Part shown: piece after piece, positions 22,001 to 33,139 of the stretch
How the letters are laid out: each line of letters begins with the position of its first letter
How positions within the stretch are numbered: the stretch's first letter is position 1
Source of the DNA: Lepidodermella squamata
Lineage: Eukaryota > Gastrotricha
Direction of reading: 5' to 3'
Assembly: GCA_047495785.1 (NCBI GenBank)
Contig: JBLDXI010000032.1
Location: 2,232,001-2,296,000 of the forward strand
Length of the DNA stretch: 64,000 nt
Program-made: the position numbers and the translations under genes
The notes under the pieces: generated by a model
The model's input: only the letters and a program-made list of their open reading frames with translations
What the model was told of the DNA's origin: nothing
Databases searched by the model: none

Positions 22001-23204
22001 ATATTTGGACCAGTTTTACCTTTTGGAGCAAAAGTTGAAAGAGCGTTATGGCGAGTTGATTGACTCGTCGTTACCACAACGCTCGCGAGTTTTCGTGCTA
22101 TACCGCGAAGATCGAGCTTTCTATGAAAAACGCCGCCGCATGTTTGAGCGCTTCCTTCAATCTCTGTTCGAAAAATCAGAACTCCGCCACAGTCGGCTAC
22201 TTTACAACTTTTTGACTTGTGACGAAGGCTTCAATCAGCGATCACCCGGTGAAAGTAGCATTGGTCGCAAAATTCTGCGTTCAGTTCTCGTAAAATCTGA
22301 GGTAAAGCAAGAATTTCTTTCAATATTTTGAAAATTATCCCTATTGGTTTAGTCTAAGCCGCTAGATGCATTCATGAATGGTTTTCAACAAGTTGCTGAA
22401 GCCACATCGCTGCCAAATACTGCCTCAGGACCCTCGAAAAGCAGAAATAGCAAGTAAGAAAAAATTAAGGAGGAATTTTTAATTTTTAATTTTAATATTT
22501 TACTCAGGCGCACGAAATTTGATAGCGGTCAAGACAATGATTCGGTGCGCTCGTTGACAATTGGTTCGATTTCAACCGATGCTGGGTACTTGTTGGACGA
22601 AAGCAACTTGTATCCGACCGATCCGTCTCAAATTTTCGGTGACAATGCCAAATCGTTGCTTGAAGGTGCCACTTCGCTTGATAGCAGTGAAATCTACCCT
22701 GCCTCGGCGTTTCCCAACGCGATTTACGACCTGATCTCATCTCTTGCTGTTGACGTTGTGTCGAAAAAGGTTGCGAATTACCAGCCGCTGAGTTGCCTCC
22801 TCGATCCTGCCGTTATGATTGGCTCGTTCATTTTCCGAAGCTCTGTCGAACCGCTGATCAAAACCCGCCTACAAAACATGCTGCAAGTAACGTTGAGTGA
22901 AGATAAAGTCGCCGGGTGGGTTAAAATGTTGAAAGATTCGCTGGTTGAAAATTCCGAGGGTAAGCCAAGTGAGCCGGCGACTTGGAATTCGTATCAAAAA
23001 GCTCGCGATCAGGCAACTCGAGCAATGACGCAAGAAGCTGGGGTTCCTGAGGAGATGGCCACCTTAATTGTAGACACCCTGCAAGAACCCATTGCGAATA
23101 AGCAGCTGCTGTACTTGTTACTCGACGCCTTTGTCGAAGAAGTTTGCCCGTCTCTTCGATCTAATGAGCAACCTACTGCTTCCTCTAAAATCCCTAGCAA
23201 GTAA
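19053..23204 (+). CDS. SNX14/SNX13-type sorting nexin (TM-PXA-PX-nexin C)
   Basis: Ten exons (19053-19123, 19179-19271, 19328-19539, 19593-20345, 20392-20625, 20678-21391, 21568-21652, 22001-22301, 22353-22453, 22508-23204) join without a frame break to 1086 residues. Two N-terminal membrane segments (ACGLVVFFTLYG; VSTLVIVVGLLSFFVTSFML) precede a PXA domain with ELIDAFIRFYICSWYVG and DILLPLLCPPEL. The region after it aligns only loosely to an RGS fold. A long Ser/Gln/Pro-rich linker leads to a PX domain (IPIYVVSVRRVDF ... RYLDQFYLLEQKLKERYGE ... FLQSLFEKSELRHSRLLYNFL), and the end is a nexin C domain (LLYLLLDAFVEEV). Members tether ER to endosomes, lysosomes or lipid droplets. Two TMs and order fit SNX14/SNX13 best; the exact orthologue is unsettled. 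Intron 4 and intron 9 carry the dispersed TTAAGGAGGA motif. Confidence 0.9.
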
Positions 23205-23829
23205 TTTTCTGTCCTGGTATATAACTATTTTTGTATGCGTAAAATAATAATGATATTGACGGTGCGAAATAATATTGTATGTTGAATTTCCTATATTAAT
23301 GCAATTGACCAGTCGTATTCAGTTTTCGCATCGAAGTGAATGATATTCCTACCGCCTTGTTTCTATCACAGTTTTACCTTGCGCGTTTTAAGTTACTTGG
23401 CTAATTAATTTTCCGGTTTCCTTTTTATTACAACATCTTTTTCGCTGTATTAATCGAAATATCAGAAGTTTCTCGAAAATGCAGTAATTCCTATTTTTGT
23501 TGAAAATATTGTGGAAATAACTATGGAGCATGTTCCTGTGATACGCAATACTGTCTAATTATAACTATGACAAACTAATTTTTGTTGTCGAGGAAACTAA
23601 ATTTTTGTGACTCGGGCTGCGTTGTTTCACGGCCGATGTTTTAATATTGTCTTTTACTTCTTCTGTTTTCTGGCTTTGTTTTATCATGCATTGGAGCTAA
23701 GTAATTTCAAATAATGGTTTCTGGAGAAATAATGAACTTCTGATGCAGTAATTTTGATGGAAAGAATTAATATAAAAAGATGTTTTCTATTATTTCAACT
23801 TGTTTTATTGTAACGGTGTAGGTTGAATT
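23205..23829. other. Intergenic, SNX 3' flank and AP5M1 promoter
   Basis: AT-rich DNA with no supported gene. Confidence 0.5.
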
Positions 23830-26800
23830 ATGTATTTAAGAGGGATTCTCTTGTGTATGCGAGAAGATGACGGAGAAACCGTGCGTTTGCTGTACAACAG
23901 GTATGCAGGGCACCGGAATTATCGGAATATTGAACATTATTGGTTGGTTATCATATCTCAGGTCTTTCCCGACTGCTGAGCTGAAAGCGAGCCAGTTGCA
24001 CGAGCAGCACTATGTTCCATTTTCTGAATTTGTAAATGACCTAAATGGGGCGATGGCTCGGTTGGCTGCTGATTCGAAGGTTTTTCTTCTAGGAAATAAT
24101 AAAAAATTAAAGCGGCAAATTATTTTCACACAGAAATTGTTTTTGAGTAATCCGGTCGAAGGTGATGCGGCTCGAAGCGAGCAGCAGTTCTCGATTCTGT
24201 TCGCAGACCAGTATAAACCCGTTTACGCGCTAAGAATGTCTGATGATCGCAAAATGTGGCCTGTTGTGATGCTGGAACAAGGCGATATTTTAGCTATGGG
24301 CGTGCCTTTGGTTGAAAAAGTTGGCGATCCTGAGGCTGTTCCATTACACAAAATGTTCGTCCTACTGTTTTTATCTCCACCTTAATTAATTTTTGAATTA
24401 TTTGGAAAAATAGCCCAGTATTGGCGCCAACGTACGAGCTATTAATTAGTATCTTAGAATTTGTCAGTCAAAACCCTGGCCAGGGTCCAAAACTAGTCAC
24501 GGGAGCTGGGGTAAATTCTTGAAATATTAAGGTGGCTATTTTATATGAGTTTACTCTTTTAGTTGCCGCAAAATCGGCTCAAAGATTTGACTATGGCTTT
24601 GACAGTTTGCTGCCCATTTGGGTTGATACAGTCGACCGATCTGCAAAAATTCAGGCGGATTTTACGGGCTTCGATATCACCTGGTGCCGAACTGCTGCCT
24701 GCGGAGATGGATACCGATTCTCGACCGGTAATTACTCTTTTTAACACCTAGCGCGGGGTTATTATGGACAGGGTAACGGGTAACGCCTGAAAGATTAAAA
24801 CCCGGTTTTTTGCATAAAAAATCTTCATTTTACAAGCTTTCGTACAAGAAATCCACGGCTTTCCCCGGGAACTTCTCGAAAATGAGTCTGTAAATGAAAA
24901 AAGCTTCCTCATTTTGAGCAGCGAAGATGCGTGAGTCGCCAATTGTTGCAGGGTCGATGTTGGATGATTCCGCATAGGTCAGCTTAATGAGACGTGGTAA
25001 ATCGCCACGACATTCCAGAGGACGTAAATGGAACTTGACTTGAGGCTAAGGGTAACATTTTCACTGGTCTTTCCATTGCCAGTCGTGAGTAGGTCATCTT
25101 TAGAGTGAGGATTGCCATTTTGAACGCGCATGTTAGTAGCTAAAGTGAAAACTGTAACAACTCGCCGTAGAGGTGAACGTTTGAAGCAAGCTTTCCAGTA
25201 ATCAGTCACGCTTAAAGCTCGGCGGACCACCTCCTAGCAAAATGACTTCGCCACTGAAGGGCGAATCGGGCTTATCCAAAAAGTCGCGAGATGTGAAGTC
25301 CAAGGCCTCGAATGCAAATCGGTGCAGCATTGGTGCCTCGTCAATGATGATCAAATCTGACTGTTTGAGGAGTTACGCAGCGTGAGATTGCTTAGAAATG
25401 GAGCATTTGGACCCTGATAAGAGTAATCATGTAGAAAATGTTCAGCCGTGTTCAACCGCTGTATTAGAAAGCTCCTTACGAGTAACGCAACGGAATTTTT
25501 CTTCTGAGCAAGGAAATCGGAAAAGCAAGGCTTCGAGCCGAGATACTTTTTCAGCACGAAATCAACTTCCCAACTACACCGACATCGAATAGCAGTTTGA
25601 AAAGCGTGTGGTGATTCACGTTGCCGACTTACGTAGCGTGAATAATGTGCAAGAGTATTTATCAATTCTTTCACCAGTGGTTCAGCATTTCAGATTTTAC
25701 AACCAATTTCAGGAGATGCAAGATTACATAATTAATTTTGAGCTCAGTCGTAAATTCTTCTTCGAAACTAACAAAACTTTGGCAACAATATTTTCTTTGT
25801 CTTGAGCTCAAGTATTAATCAGTCCAACTGCACATTGTGCGATTACCTTTCTAGACCAGGCGGACTCGCAATTTATCTAATTCATTTTTAACCATCGTTT
25901 GAACCGTTAGGACGTTTGAATGTTTTCCGAAACAGCAAAATGCGTCGTTGGCGTGGCCGCAGTTTCATCATTGGCAACCGTGCTTCGTCCATTAGTGTGT
26001 CCGGAAAAGAAGCAAGAGAAACAGAAATTGCGAAATGTGTCAGGTGGAAGCAGTGGGCATTGTCGGACGTGATGACCAATTAACCTAATGAAAAATATAA
26101 AATTTACTTCAAATTTCCATATATTGTTAAACAATTTACCGTATGTCGCGACGTTTCTGGTACATAGTGAGAGTTGGCAAAGTTCAAAAAAGGAAAAATG
26201 TGTCCTAACCTTTGATCCTTCGCCTCCACCTCATGCTATTTCATAGACAACAGCAGCCAATGCGAAGGGTAGGGCGAAGGCGAAGGGAGCTCCTCCTCCA
26301 TCAACGCGAGGTCGGTTACTTGCACGTGTCAGGCTTAGCCACGGGAGTGGAATACCTAGACGAACCGCCGGATTGACCAGGCAAGACTGACCACGTAGGC
26401 TTTGCCTTTCACTTTTTAGTGCAACGTCGCTAGTAAATGGCCAGAATCTAAAAATCGCGATTTCGGGCGTGAAATTCTAGAAATCAGCCCCGCTAGAAAT
26501 ATGCTGAAATTTCTTGGGTTAAATTTAAATATTCAGTTTTTAAGCTGATTTTCTCCGAGAAACATGATTTAATTCAAATTTAAACCCTCGTTATCGTAGC
26601 TATTTGGTTTTTAAATCTTCATTTTTTATTTAAATTTAGACCCCAGCGTTTCGGCCAGTTTTTCCCGCCGATAAAGAAACGGTTTCAGCCCTGCTAGTCG
26701 AGCGTGTCTCCTGCATTCAAACAGCCGAATCAATGATGACAAACATCTCCGGGTGCTGCTGGCTGTGCGCTGAACTGACAAGTGCCAGCCCGGTTGTCAC

Positions 26801-27775
26801 CGTGCCAGTTTGCCTGCCGGTTGGCGAGGAGAACAACTTGCAGCTGTTCATCAGCCCGCATTCGACCATTGAAAAGCCAGCTGCGGCGAAAAGTTCCAGC
26901 CCAACGCCGCCTTCGACGCTTATGCTGTCGGTTATACCTCCGAATGAATGGTTCCCGCTGTTTATCTATGAGGCCAAAACTTCACCTGAGCCGCCTATTT
27001 TCGGCTTGCTGCTAGTCCAGGTCAGTTGAAACGGAAAATTCATTTTTTTGGAGAGCCTTTTGAGCTAGGCTCAACAAATCCGGATTAATTCAACAATCCT
27101 AATAAATTACCTTGAAATTCTCCGCGATTTTCTGTATGAGGACTGGCGCTCCCTTGCTATATTTATGCGTAAATTTTTAGGCCTCGCAAGCTCTGTTCAA
27201 GCTGACGTTGCAGCTGAAACCGGCTGCCTCTATCAAGAGCGTCGAATTGAACGACCTAACAGCTACCATAGCCCTTCCACCTCAACTGTGCGTACCTCAG
27301 ACGAAATCAGCCGGCGTCGAGCCATTGAATGTAACTCACGGCGATATTGGCGTCGATTCATCCGATTCTGAATCGGTTAAAATCGTCTGGAGAGCTGGCA
27401 ATACAAAGCTACCAGTTGGCGATAAACCAGCTACGCTGAAAGGCAGCTTAGCTACAACTTCCACGGTAGACGCGGCTGATTTAAAGAATTTGATCAATGG
27501 CCTATTCGCAGATGTAAGGAAATTTTGAAAAATCCTCCTTAATTATTTTATTTTTTTATATTTTTTAGTTGAAGTTTTCTTGGCGCGGTCCTTTAACATG
27601 TACCGGAATTTCTATGCGTTTGATGGACGCCAAGGTCCAACCGACTAGGCTTCGGCCTCGCTTTGCTTCAGGTGAAAATTTGATTCGATTATGTACCAAG
27701 TCTTTCTATTAGTTTTTTTAATTTCCAGAATGTCGAGTAGAAACGGTGACATATCGAATTTACAACACCGCTTAA
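23830..27775 (+). CDS. AP5M1: AP-5 complex subunit mu-1
   Basis: Nine exons (23830-23900, 23962-24354, 24414-24510, 24563-24727, 26247-26327, 26640-27020, 27181-27513, 27569-27671, 27729-27775) give 556 residues, human 490. Diagnostic matches to MUDENG/AP5M1 are the RSFPTAELKA start block, KMWPVVMLEQGDILAMGVPLVEK, a conserved CCPFG, and the C-terminal mu-homology region with PPIFGLLLVQ, FKLTLQLKPAASIKSVEL, VKIVWRAGNTKLP and SWRGPLTCTGISMRL. AP-5 acts with SPG11/SPG15 in late endosome/lysosome traffic. ATG 23830 gives the family-like N-terminus; ATG 23867 lies in another frame. Exon 5 is the least certain: the obvious donor after 26310 would break frame, while GT 26328 keeps it. The intron 24728-26246 is far longer than its neighbours and contains a decayed helicase. 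Confidence 0.9.
24748..25600 (-). pseudogene. Decayed PIF1-family helicase, probably a Helitron remnant, in AP5M1 intron
   Basis: On the minus strand three frames together resemble a PIF1/Helitron helicase. Near 25370-25410 the block SISKQS is followed, after a stop, by LLKQSDLIIIDEAPML (Walker B with its typical lead-in) and FAFEALDFTSRDFLDKP, then PFSGEVILLGGGP around 25235. After a frame change comes ACFKRSPLRRVVTVFTLATNMRV (about 25190-25120), then RIFAAQNEEAFF...FEKFPGKAVDFLY (about 24925-24835). At least two stops and two frame shifts interrupt it, the Walker A block is not recognisable and no splice sites fit, so it is inactive. PIF1-like modules of this type occur in Helitron transposons; no Rep domain or Helitron ends were found here, so a stand-alone PIF1 copy is not excluded. 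Boundaries are approximate. Confidence 0.8.
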
Positions 27776-28484
27776 TGCAATTTTATCGCAATATATTTAG
27801 CGTAGTATTTTTATTGTATTTTGCATCCGGCTATTGATATCGATAAAAGTGCGATGATTTGCTAATAATTATTATTAATGACACGACACGAAATGTGATT
27901 GAGGTGCTGATACACCTTCGCAAATTTATTGTAAACATATATTTTGTAATAAAAGAATGAAGAAAATACTTTTTATCCCAGCCGTACAGATTTTTCACTG
28001 TAAGATGCGAATTTTAAGGTGATCACCGACTGAAGATGATAGGTTGACTCACCTGTGCCCTGGAATTCACGGGACATTTTATCATTTCAAGAAAACAACT
28101 AAAGCAGCTGCCGCCGCGCTCGCTCAGACTTGTTACGGCGGTTAGAAATCGATACTGTCGCTAAATGTGTTCTCCACAAATCGGTAGTTCATTTGAAGTG
28201 GAGATAAGAACTGTTATTAAAATCGAAAAAACGAACCATATTTATCGCCAGAATAGGTACTGGCGTGAAACATGTATCAGGAAAAAACGACCGATTCTTA
28301 CACTTCCAGGCGGCAAGGCGAGTCATCGCTAAAAAACTGCGCATTGCTCGCCGATAAGAAACGCACCCATCGGCTTTTGCTACTCGCTTTTTTGCGCTAT
28401 CAAACTTCCTGTAATATCTTTCAACTTTTTATATCGGTCGCATTTTCGGACATTTAAAGCAAATTTTTGTCAACCTAAACAAAA
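27776..28484. other. Intergenic, AP5M1 3' flank and GPCR 5' region
   Basis: A polyadenylation signal AATAAA for AP5M1 lies at 27948-27953. The open frame from 28272 ends before the GPCR start and has no resemblance to known proteins. Confidence 0.5.
27948..27953 (+). terminator. Polyadenylation signal of AP5M1
   Basis: AATAAA 173 bases after the AP5M1 stop, in AT-rich 3' flank. Confidence 0.5.
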
Positions 28485-29947
28485 ATGGTGTGCACCTCAT
28501 TTGCGGGCGAGGTTTGCACGTCCGCGTGTGTTCAAAAGGTTCTATGGACGTTTGTATACCCAGCTATTGTTATCATCGGGTTCGCGCTCAACCTCGCCTC
28601 CGTAGTGTTATTCCGGCGGGGCACATTGGCGATTTACGCGCCGAAAATTTTCAACCGAAAAAGCGTCAGTTCCGGCGAGATGAGCTTAATTCGGCAAAGC
28701 AGTGAAGCGGCCGATCCCCGGTTGCGAAATTCAGCTGAAACAGGACCGCGGCGTAGCAGTAACACTGGTATTATTCGGTTTAGATTCTCCGGCCCCGGTT
28801 ACACGTTCATCGAGACCATGTCTTTCAACAATCTGTTATTTTTCCTGAGCGCGGTTCCGCTGTTTTTTGTACGCTGCAATGCCGATTTTTGCGGCTGGCA
28901 AACTGGCTGGCTTGGCTATCTGCTCGCCGTACTTGTCAAGGAAATTTGCTTCTTCTTTAGTAATTTGCTACATTGGACAAATGTAAGATTTATTCTAGAA
29001 GATACATCTTTAAAGAAAATGGAAATTTCAATTGCTTTGTAAAAAATTTCAAATTGACCTTTTGTTCTCCAGAAAAATTAGTTTCTTTGCTTTGGCTATT
29101 TAGGTGATAATCGTTATGTGTTATGGAATCCAGCGATGTTGCGCTGCCACAGGCCTAATCAAGCATCAAAAGAAATTCACCATCAAAACCACCCGCTACT
29201 GCATAGCATTGGCTTTCCAGGTAAGCTATAACCGTATTTTTATTCAGTTGTTCCTTAATTTTGATTTCACAGATATCCCTATATAAGGAAATGCTTGTTG
29301 AAGCTGGGCGAGGAGCAAGGAAACAACCGTCGATGAACCCTGAAGAACTCGAATATATTTGGATTGTCGGTCAAGACGAGAAACGTGTGGGTATTGGGAT
29401 ATTAGGCGACTACGGCAGTGCCCTCTTTGACCCTGTAATTTCCGTCGCATTTCTAGTTGCGCTTTGCGCATCATTCAGCTACATTCTAGTCGTCGCCTCT
29501 ACCCCGTTGCGATTAAGTAAAATGTCGGCGAAAGTCGGTGAAATCAATCGAGATGTAAATCAAAGCGAACAGAGGCCGAAGCCTAATGCCGAGCGAGAAC
29601 GCCGTATGACGATTGTCTACCTGGCAATATGCACTGCTTACATGTTCACCGTGATATCTGACCTGCTGGTGAAGATTTTCCAGAAAAACGAAGTTCTATC
29701 CACGAGCAGTTACTGCGACGAGCGAATTGCTATCACGGAGCTATTCAACTGCACGCTTTTCATAGCCGAAATGAGCGCCACCTTAATGAATATTCTCGGC
29801 AACCGCATTTTCCGCGCTGGAATTTCGAGTTTCATCATCAGACACTCGTCAACCGTGAATAAAACCTCGTCTGTAACAGAGAACAACATCGAAGCTAGCC
29901 GGCAGTCGGTTCAAGTTGATTTTCAACCCAGAACAACTACATTTTGA
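28485..29947 (+). CDS. Orphan rhodopsin-like G-protein-coupled receptor
   Basis: Three exons, 28485-28982, 29104-29220 and 29273-29947, give 429 residues. Hydrophobic segments fit seven helices: TM1 VYPAIVIIGFALNLASVVLF with the usual Asn, TM2 around SFNNLLFFLSAVPLFFV, TM3 WLGYLLAVLVKEICFFFSNLL running into the exon junction, a weak TM4 near YCIALAFQIS, TM5 VISVAFLVALCASFSYILV, TM6 MTIVYLAICTAYMFTVISDLL and TM7 LFNCTLFIAEMSATLMNIL. The position of the DRY motif reads CYGIQRC, so the arginine is retained in a divergent setting. Intracellular loop 1 is long (about 55 residues, Ser/Arg rich). It most resembles invertebrate peptide receptors of the FMRFamide/orphan type; ligand unknown. AATAAA is at 29987-29992. 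Confidence 0.8.
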
Positions 29948-29986
29948 AAATGAAATTCTTATTTATTATTTCACAATTAAATTTTA

Positions 29987-29992
29987 AATAAA
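29987..29992 (+). terminator. Polyadenylation signal of the GPCR gene
   Basis: AATAAA 40 bases after the receptor stop; the gene on the other strand ends only 130 bases further on. Confidence 0.5.
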
Positions 29993-30120
29993 ACGCGGCA
30001 ATTAAACGGCGGATGGATTATACAATAAAACACGTGTCATGATTCGTTTTTTTTCATCAAATTCGATAGATGATCAATTTCTTTTACCACAGCAAAAAAC
30101 GTGCAGTGTTATTTTTCATG

Positions 30121-33100
30121 TTAGTTGAAAAATTCAGACGGAGGGTCCGGGTAAACTTCGATTGGCTTCATGTTGGAACCGCTGCTCGTAGTCGACGTCA
30201 GTGACTGGTTATCGCCGTCTGATAACGTCTGACGCTTCGGATGAGAGCTGTAAACAGCGCTATTCGCGCCCATTTGCCGGCGTTGGGCTTTAGCTAACAG
30301 TTCGTCGAAAACTTCTTTCATCGAAGCGTTTGATTTATGGTGTTGGTGATTCGAAGCCTTTTTCGCTATTTCATTCGCAGCCGTAGCAGCTCCGACAGTT
30401 TTCTTGAGAGATACACCAGGTTTAGGTCCAGGTGGAGGGGGTGGCTAAAAATTAGAAAATTGAGTCATTAGGGTAGAAAGCGGTCAAGCAGAAAATACGA
30501 ATTTTAACTTTCAGGTGGATTTTGTAAATCGAAATTGTTCACATCTTAACTCTGAGGGCAATAATTAGAGCGAATAATTCTGCAATCGAAAAGCGATTAG
30601 TTGAGGGTCGATAGACCCTGCCAAGACTGCCAAGACACGAGAAGGCTTAAATTCTAAATAAAATCGGAAAATTCATGTTGGCAAGAGCGTTTAAATTTTG
30701 ATAAATTCCAGAAAATTCTGCATATAAAACTTCCGAAATTCCGAATTTTTTTCAAACATTTATTGCTAATTTAAAAAATGGTGCTCATTATAAAATCCAA
30801 AAATGGCGTTAATTGCATTTGGTGCTCAATCGGATTTTAGATTAAAAAAAATCTACAAGAAAATGGGAAATTATTTTGCGGCCGACCGTCATAATGTAAA
30901 TACCCCAAACAGCAAACGCGACAAAATAGCAAATTTTTCAATTTGCGACATAACAGCATAAACGCTGTGCATCTTTTACCTGGTAATTTTTCGCTATTTT
31001 GTCGCGAAATAAAAAGTTTGCTGTTTTGTCGCCGTACCTAGCCCTTTCTTTTGAATTTGCCCTCTCTACTTGCGCGATTTCAAGCAAAATTAAATAAATA
31101 ATAGATTACCGGTGGAGGTGGCGGCGGTGGTGCCAAAGATTTAGATCCCGACGAGATCGAATCAGCGCCGCCGCTGGCGCCACTGCTCACCGACATGCGC
31201 TTCTGCTGATAGCTGTAACTCGTCGTTATCACCAGCGTCTGATTGTCATTCCCATTTGTATACTCATCGGCATTAGCAGCTGTGTAAGTCGGTCCGTTTC
31301 GATTCGACGGCGGCGAGGATAGCGGCGGCGTTGCCGGCAAGCTCGAATAATCGCTTGGCAGTAACTTATTATTCGCCGCATCGGTGAAATTACTCAGCGG
31401 TTGATCATCCGGCGAAAAAGCCGGCGGCGATACAGCCACGTTGCTGTTACTCGTAACTTCAACATTTTCAACATTACTCTCAGAACTTGGCTTCGGGCTC
31501 GAACCCATTAGGGTGGTCAAAGCTAGTGGGAACCAGCCGTATTGGCTTGTGGCAAGATTTCGACCCATTTGCCAGCCATTCACGACCTCGCGGCTCATCG
31601 TAACAATTTGATCGCCGACTTCGAACGAAATTTGCGGCCGATTCAGATCGGTCGACTGCGCGGAGAAACTGAACGCCGCCAGCCTGGTTTGGCCCGGTTC
31701 CAAGCTGGCACCGTTCGTCACAACACTGCCGCTATTTCCATACTCTTCATCATCAATCGCGTGCCGGTTGACCGCGTACGAACTGAGTGAAGTGAGGCGA
31801 GACGCGGCTAGGGTGGTCGGAAACTGCATGGCGTGGAGGCTAACACTTGCCGGGATGTTAGTCGCGCTCTTGAAACTCGTACTTGTTTGCAGCGTGTTCT
31901 TACTGCTAATTGTGTTCGATTTAAATTTACTCGATTGCTTCGCGTAGATCGACCGGTGGTGGGTCGATGGCGACGATGACGACTCGCTGTGGTTGCTGAT
32001 ACTCGCCCGGGTCGCGACGCCGTGTGACGTCAGCGATTCGGTGCCTAGAAATATACTGGCATTTTGCAGGCTGTTCTCAGCCTGGTGGTCCGAGTCGATG
32101 CCGTTAATAGCCGGTGAGCTGGTGTTTTCCTCGGTATAGCTGCCAGCCGCCGATTTTGTGAGTGAAGAAAACGCAGCACTTGCGCCTTCGATGACTAGAG
32201 ATGTTTGCGTTGTAACGTCTAACAGCCGGTCTAATATTCCTTTAAAAGCCATTTGCTCAGCTATTTTGGCCTATGGGAATATTGGTAAGAGCTAAACTGG
32301 AAATTATTGAAGGTTAATTTTACCTGGTTCAACTCGAATTCTTCGAAATCCTTCAAACGCTGTTCGCAATCAGCTATAACTTGCATTCTCTAGGTATTGA
32401 CAAATTATTTGAAAAAATGGAGGTCAAGATTTAAGATTTATTATACCTCGGCATCTTTTTGAGTCGGTTGAGCTGAATACGTCTTTCTTCGCTCTTTCTG
32501 CTTCTTTGCGAGAAGTCTTTCGACAGGTTTTCGCACGGCTCGAGAATTCAGCTTAAATTTCTTGTACATGGCCTGGAAAATTCAATATAATGTACGAATT
32601 TTTACGAAAAATACGGCTCAGTCATACAGCGTATCTTTTGAGTCCGATAGCCAAGTCTTTTTCAACAGGAGTCATAAATTCCTCCTCAAAAATCTTGCAC
32701 TAAAATTCGTGAAAAAAATCAAATTAAATTAATATTTTTCAAACATTAAAATTCGTACCAGTTTAATAAGTTGGACGATGGATTCTTTAAAAACTCGAGT
32801 TATTTGGAGAATTGCCATGCCGATCCGCTTTGTCTCACCGTCCCCATCAACATCTGAAACTTGGGCAGAGAAAGCCAGCGAGGACATTGCCGAAAAGTAG
32901 TTATCAGCCAACGGCATAGTAACAGCTACAAATCAGAAGGATTTTAACCTAATTAAATTCGATTTTTTTTTACTTACTTTGGAACGATTTATTAAAAGCC
33001 CGGCCAGCGTGAAGCATTTGCCGAACTGCCGGGCCGAACTCGGCGAGTAAATTCTAAACAAAATTAATGGGTGTAAACATGATGTTTCCTCGTTCGAGTT

Positions 33101-33139
33101 TTGTCAACTTACGCTGTAAGTCGTATGAGTTCGATCCAT
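30121..33139 (-). CDS. BAIAP2: IRSp53/BAIAP2-family I-BAR and SH3 protein
   Basis: Eight exons (33113-33139, 32978-33053, 32759-32925, 32628-32699, 32447-32572, 32324-32389, 31110-32270, 30121-30444) give 672 residues, all joins in frame. Residues 1 to about 215 are an inverse-BAR (IMD) domain: NLLAEFGPAVRQMLHAGRAF, NYFSAMSSLAFSA, then helices rich in Lys (KKFKLNSRAVRKPVERL; AKKQKERRKTY). A Ser-rich linker precedes an SH3 domain at about 375-435 (TRLAAFSFSAQ ... FEVGDQIVTM ... GWQMGRN ... YGWFPLALTTL). The C-terminus has two proline runs split by an intron, and a WH2-like helix SMKEVFDELLAKAQRRQ. IRSp53 proteins bend membrane outward, bind Rac/Cdc42 and recruit WAVE or Ena to make filopodia and lamellipodia. 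A family symbol is given; which of BAIAP2, BAIAP2L1 or L2 it matches best is unresolved. Confidence 0.9.
30909..31025. repeat. Small inverted repeat in BAIAP2 intron
   Basis: Arms 30909-30939 and 30984-31025 are imperfect reverse complements around a core CGACAAAATAGCAAATTTTT, with a second copy of TTTGCTGTTTTGTCG at the right end. The intron (30445-31109, 665 bp) is much longer than its neighbours. It could be a small foldback element; no terminal duplication was confirmed. Confidence 0.5.

Noticed and set aside
23867-24385. ATG 23867 as start of AP5M1 with unspliced read-through
   Set aside because: That frame reads through intron sequence. Starting at 23830 and splicing 23900 to 23962 gives the conserved N-terminal block.
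26311-26327. GT at 26311 as donor of AP5M1 exon 5
   Set aside because: It leaves one extra base and puts a stop in the next exon; GT 26328 keeps the conserved frame.
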